Positions 42,823 through 45,788 of a DNA stretch of 45,788 nt are shown here, in pieces (the first letter of the stretch is position 1; every line of letters begins with the position of its first letter). The stretch is from Sulfurirhabdus autotrophica (GTDB taxonomy: Bacteria; Pseudomonadota; Gammaproteobacteria; Burkholderiales; SMCO01). A program made the position numbers and the translations under genes. Below the pieces are notes generated by a model. That model saw only the letters and a list, made by a program, of their open reading frames with translations. It was not told where the DNA came from and searched no databases. Location: the NCBI RefSeq assembly GCF_004346685.1, contig NZ_SMCO01000024.1, forward strand, positions 1 through 45,788, in the 5' to 3' direction.

Positions 42823-43440
42823 TTACGCCGACCTGGTACACATTCTACTTATTCCCCAAAGCACAGCTCGCACCAGAATCACAACAAACAAACTGGACAA
42901 AAATCCAGCAACCACATCAGCTGGAAAATGCGCACCCAAGCTGACTCTGGATAAACCAATCCATAATACAAACACAATACCACCAAGCCGCCACCAGCTA
43001 TTCAAAACTGGCCAGAGACTGGCCACAATCAGCATGGCAAAAGAAGAATGCCCACTCGGCAAGCTATGGTGATATTCAGCTTGCCCTATGATATGAACGC
43101 TGCCAACTGGCAAAGCCAGGGGCGGTCGAGGAAAATCCAGGAGCGGCTTGAGCGTGCCAAGCAGCAATCCATCCAGCAAATAAGCAATACTGAACACGGC
43201 AATAACGATTAACCAACTGGTTGCCTGCTCTTTGTATTGAGCAGGCTCCTGTATTGATTTTCCAGAAACAGCAATCACAGCCGCCAATGTAAATACAGCT
43301 AAATAATAAGGAAAATGCGCATGGCCTCCCAACTCAGTTCCAAGCAGCATGAATTTATCTATAAATTCAGATCGAATGTTATTAATAAAATGGAACAGCC
43401 ATACATTTACGCCATTCCAGTCATACAAAATTTCTTTCAT
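42823..43440 (-). CDS. PAP2-family membrane phosphatase
   Basis: A 205-residue inner-membrane PAP2 protein with KPLLDFPRPP (KxxxxxxRP), PSGHSSFA and SRVSLGAHFPADVVAG, the three active-site motifs. About five to six membrane segments are visible. Candidate substrates are undecaprenyl diphosphate or phosphatidate. The ATG at 43440 (GGAAA upstream) is preferred to 43527, which would overlap DUF4337. Confidence 0.85.
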   Translation of the reverse strand: MKEILYDWNGVNVWLFHFINNIRSEFIDKFMLLGTELGGHAHFPYYLAVFTLAAVIAVSGKSIQEPAQYKEQATSWLIVIAVFSIAYLLDGLLLGTLKPLLDFPRPPLALPVGSVHIIGQAEYHHSLPSGHSSFAMLIVASLWPVLNSWWRLGGIVFVLWIGLSRVSLGAHFPADVVAGFLSSLFVVILVRAVLWGISRMCTRSA

Positions 43441-43454
43441 GGATAAATTTCCGC

Positions 43455-44024
43455 CTAAGCAAAAAGGGCAGCCCCCCACAATACAAGTCCACCTGATGCG
43501 GCAATTGCAGCCAAAGCAAACAGCCATTTTTTACGCGTCAATACGGTAATGGAAGCCAGCGCAATGGAAATCTGGATCAATGTCATAGCTTGGGCCAGCC
43601 GATGGTGCGGGTGCATTATGTGCTCACTTTCTTCATTTGCTTTAGCAGATTCTGCTTCCAATGCCTCTGCCTTTAGTTTGATTTCTTTCTTATCATTTTC
43701 ATATTTCTCAATCAACTTCTGATAATGAGCCTGTTTATCTGCTGGTGCCATATCAGCAGCCAGTTCCATGAGATGACCTTTATTGCTTTTTGACTGATAA
43801 AAGTTCCACTGATCTGATGCCTGCGCTTTCTTCAAAACTGCCTCGTTCTTGAATAACATCGCCTCATTTTGAGTGGCCCCACCCTGATAGCTGACTATCG
43901 CACCAACTGTAGACAAAATGGCAGTAAAAATTGCAACAGATTGTCCTAGGCCTGGACCATGCTGAGCATGATGTTCTACTTCGTGCTCATGCGCGCCGTG
44001 AACGTGAAATTCACCACCGGACAT
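43455..44024 (-). CDS. DUF4337 membrane protein
   Basis: A 189-residue protein with a His-rich N-terminus (HVHGAHEHEVEHHAQHGPG), a first membrane helix (SVAIFTAILSTVGAIVSYQGG), a Lys/Glu-rich coiled-coil middle (about 95-125) and two C-terminal membrane helices. This is the DUF4337 layout; function is unknown. GAGGG lies 7 bases before the ATG. It is divergent from the kinase gene and next to the PAP2 gene. Confidence 0.85.
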   Translation of the reverse strand: MSGGEFHVHGAHEHEVEHHAQHGPGLGQSVAIFTAILSTVGAIVSYQGGATQNEAMLFKNEAVLKKAQASDQWNFYQSKSNKGHLMELAADMAPADKQAHYQKLIEKYENDKKEIKLKAEALEAESAKANEESEHIMHPHHRLAQAMTLIQISIALASITVLTRKKWLFALAAIAASGGLVLWGAALFA

Positions 44025-44102
44025 AGTATTACCCTCGCTTGATAAAAATTGGATTCAGTTAAAAGATGCTATTATCAGCAATATGCATAGCGATTGCCAG
44101 CC

Positions 44103-45683
44103 ATGAATCCTGATAAGCAAAACGCGTTGATTCAATCTCTGCAACAATCCGCAGTTGATCAACCAGATATCAGCCGCGCAGACCTGCTGGAAACCCACAT
44201 TTCTTACGTGTTACTCACCGGTATTTTCGCCTACAAAATCAAGAAAGCACTGAATCTGGGTTTCCTTGATTTCAGCACCTTGGAAAAACGCCATTTTTAC
44301 TGCCAGGAAGAGCTGCGACTCAACCAACGTTTAGCGCCTGATCTCTATTTGGATGTTGTCGCCATTACTGGTTCAGTCGCTCGCCCCTTGATCAATGGCG
44401 ATGAACCTGCAATTGAATACGCTGTGAAGATGCACCAGTTTTCTCAAGATAGTTTGCTTGATCAGCTAGAAAGCCACGGTATGCTTCAAGCTAAGCATAT
44501 TGATCAGATAGCAAGCAAAATCGCTGCTTTTCACCAATCAATTCCCGTCGCTTCGCGAGAAAGCCCATTCGGATCAAACCAGAATATCCGCCAGCCTGCT
44601 TTGGAAAATTTTGAGCAGATAAAGCCTTTGCTTCATCTACAGGATGACATTAAACAATTTGCGCAACTGCTCACCTGGACTGAGGACACATTTATTACCC
44701 ATCAATCCGACTTTGATGAACGCAAAGCAAACGGTTTCATTAGGGAATGCCACGGTGACATGCATATGGGCAATATGGCGCTAATTGATGATGTTGTCAC
44801 AATTTTTGACTGCATTGAGTTTAATGAAAACTTGCGCTGGATTGATGTTATCAGCGAAATCGCATTTGTTGCTATGGACTTATTCCACCGCAACCAAAAC
44901 AAACTTGCATGGCGATTTTTAAATCATTATATGGAAATTACCGGTGACTACTACGGTATCAAAGTGCTTCGGTATTATCTTGTTTACCGTGCACTGGTTC
45001 GCGCAAAAGTTACCTGCATCCGAGCCAATCAGCCTGGCTTGAATAATGAGCAGCGCGAAGCGTTAATGGCGCAGTATCGTCAGTTCATTCAATTAGCTGA
45101 TAGTTTCATAAAACCACCACGACCTGCTCTGTGTATTACACACGGATTTTCAGGTTCGGGCAAAACAACCTTTAGCCAATCAATACTGGAAGAAATATGC
45201 GCTATTCGGATCCGTTCTGATGTGGAACGAAAACGGCTATTTAATTTTGCGCTCCATGAAAAAAGCGGAAGCGAAATTAATATTGGCATATACACCCAGG
45301 ATGCAGGTAACCAAACCTATACACAACTTGCAGCTATAGCCCGCAGTCTCATATTGGCAGGGTTTTCTGTCATTGCTGATGCCACTTTTTTAAAACAAGC
45401 TGATCGGGATGCTTTTAAAGTACTGGCCGCGGAGCTTTGCGCCCCTTTTCTTATCCTTGATTTTGTTGCACCTGAAAGCATTTTACGAGCACGTATCATT
45501 CAACGTGAAAAATGCGGAACTGATGCATCAGAAGCCAACCTCGCTGTCCTGGCAAACCAGATTCGTTCGCAGCAGCCGTTAACGCCAGATGAACTAGCTG
45601 AAACCATCTTAATCGATACAGAGGAGCCATCCATTTCACCGCTATTATTTGAACAGATCAAATCACGCTTAAACCCGTTTTAA
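44103..45683 (+). CDS. Bifunctional APH-like/AAA ATPase protein
   Basis: A 526-residue fusion. Residues 1-310 are aminoglycoside-phosphotransferase-like, with HGDMHMGNMALIDDVVTIFDCIEF (in part HGDMHMGN), the Brenner-like catalytic motif, which points to a small-molecule or protein kinase. Residues 340-526 carry a P-loop (THGFSGSGKTTFSQ) of the AAA_33 type. Such fusions are common in proteobacteria, without known substrate. The ATG at 44103 is preferred to TTG at 44094; no clear ribosome site is present. Confidence 0.85.
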   Translation: MNPDKQNALIQSLQQSAVDQPDISRADLLETHISYVLLTGIFAYKIKKALNLGFLDFSTLEKRHFYCQEELRLNQRLAPDLYLDVVAITGSVARPLINGDEPAIEYAVKMHQFSQDSLLDQLESHGMLQAKHIDQIASKIAAFHQSIPVASRESPFGSNQNIRQPALENFEQIKPLLHLQDDIKQFAQLLTWTEDTFITHQSDFDERKANGFIRECHGDMHMGNMALIDDVVTIFDCIEFNENLRWIDVISEIAFVAMDLFHRNQNKLAWRFLNHYMEITGDYYGIKVLRYYLVYRALVRAKVTCIRANQPGLNNEQREALMAQYRQFIQLADSFIKPPRPALCITHGFSGSGKTTFSQSILEEICAIRIRSDVERKRLFNFALHEKSGSEINIGIYTQDAGNQTYTQLAAIARSLILAGFSVIADATFLKQADRDAFKVLAAELCAPFLILDFVAPESILRARIIQREKCGTDASEANLAVLANQIRSQQPLTPDELAETILIDTEEPSISPLLFEQIKSRLNPF

Positions 45684-45736
45684 TAGTCCGGCAGATTCAA
45701 GGATGAAGTGCAATTTTGAGTAATGTTGGTTAAGAG

Positions 45737-45766
45737 GGCGAGATGCGGTAGCATCCGAGCCTTTTT
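45737..45766 (+). terminator. Possible terminator of the kinase gene
   Basis: GGC-GA-GATGC pairs with GCATC-CGA-GCC around GGTA with an internal mismatch, followed by TTTTT. Confidence 0.55.
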
Positions 45767-45788
45767 GACCAGCCAGTCGAAATTGCAA

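Overview
The window looks like chromosomal DNA of a betaproteobacterium, probably of the order Nitrosomonadales. This is inferred from the protein families, the PEP-CTERM protein with a sigma-54 type promoter, and a lysC - tRNA-Ser(GCU) - tRNA-Arg(ACG) arrangement. No rRNA or species-specific marker is present, so the genus cannot be named.

Layout. (1) 1-2781 is core DNA: a fragment of a membrane protein, a secreted PhoX-type phosphatase with a possible Pho box, and tRNA-Arg(ACG). (2) 2782-12015 is a 9.2 kb integrated element bounded by a perfect 21 bp direct repeat. The right copy is the 3' end of tRNA-Ser(GCU). The element splits a tRNA-Ser/tRNA-Arg pair that would lie 47 bp apart without it. 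It carries a striking array of stem-loops, a winged-helix replication/mobilisation-like protein, an integron-type attC site between two cassette-like genes, a Sel1-repeat protein, small unknown genes and a tyrosine integrase. (3) 12141-17352 is core DNA: aspartokinase, an XRE regulator, a radical SAM protein, QueD, a universal stress protein and a PEP-CTERM protein behind a sigma-54 promoter. (4) About 17477-36057 is an 18.6 kb genomic island next to tRNA-Ser(UGA), with a P4-type integrase at its right end. It holds a five-gene operon ending in a SIR2 protein, a complete type I restriction-modification system, a GHKL ATPase plus STAS-like pair, an HNH endonuclease, an AlpA-led operon with a second tyrosine recombinase, and several unknown genes. 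(5) 36241-45788 is core DNA: a BI-1 family protein, RlmD, a VanZ-like protein, a PolB-like exonuclease, the YdbL/YnbE/YdbH envelope set, a histidine phosphatase, a PAP2 phosphatase, a DUF4337 protein and an APH/AAA-type kinase.

How it fits together. Both elements share one end architecture: 8-ish bp motifs repeated with a 12 bp period sit just inside each end, beside the integrase start on the tRNA side and about 60 bp from the core repeat on the far side. These look like integrase arm-type sites and support both boundaries independently of the integrase genes. The larger island is a likely defence island. Its least explained parts are the XRE-led SIR2 operon (17640-20371) and the ATPase/STAS pair directly behind hsdS. 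The smaller element's least explained part is the stem-loop array at 3228-3580 upstream of its replication-like gene.
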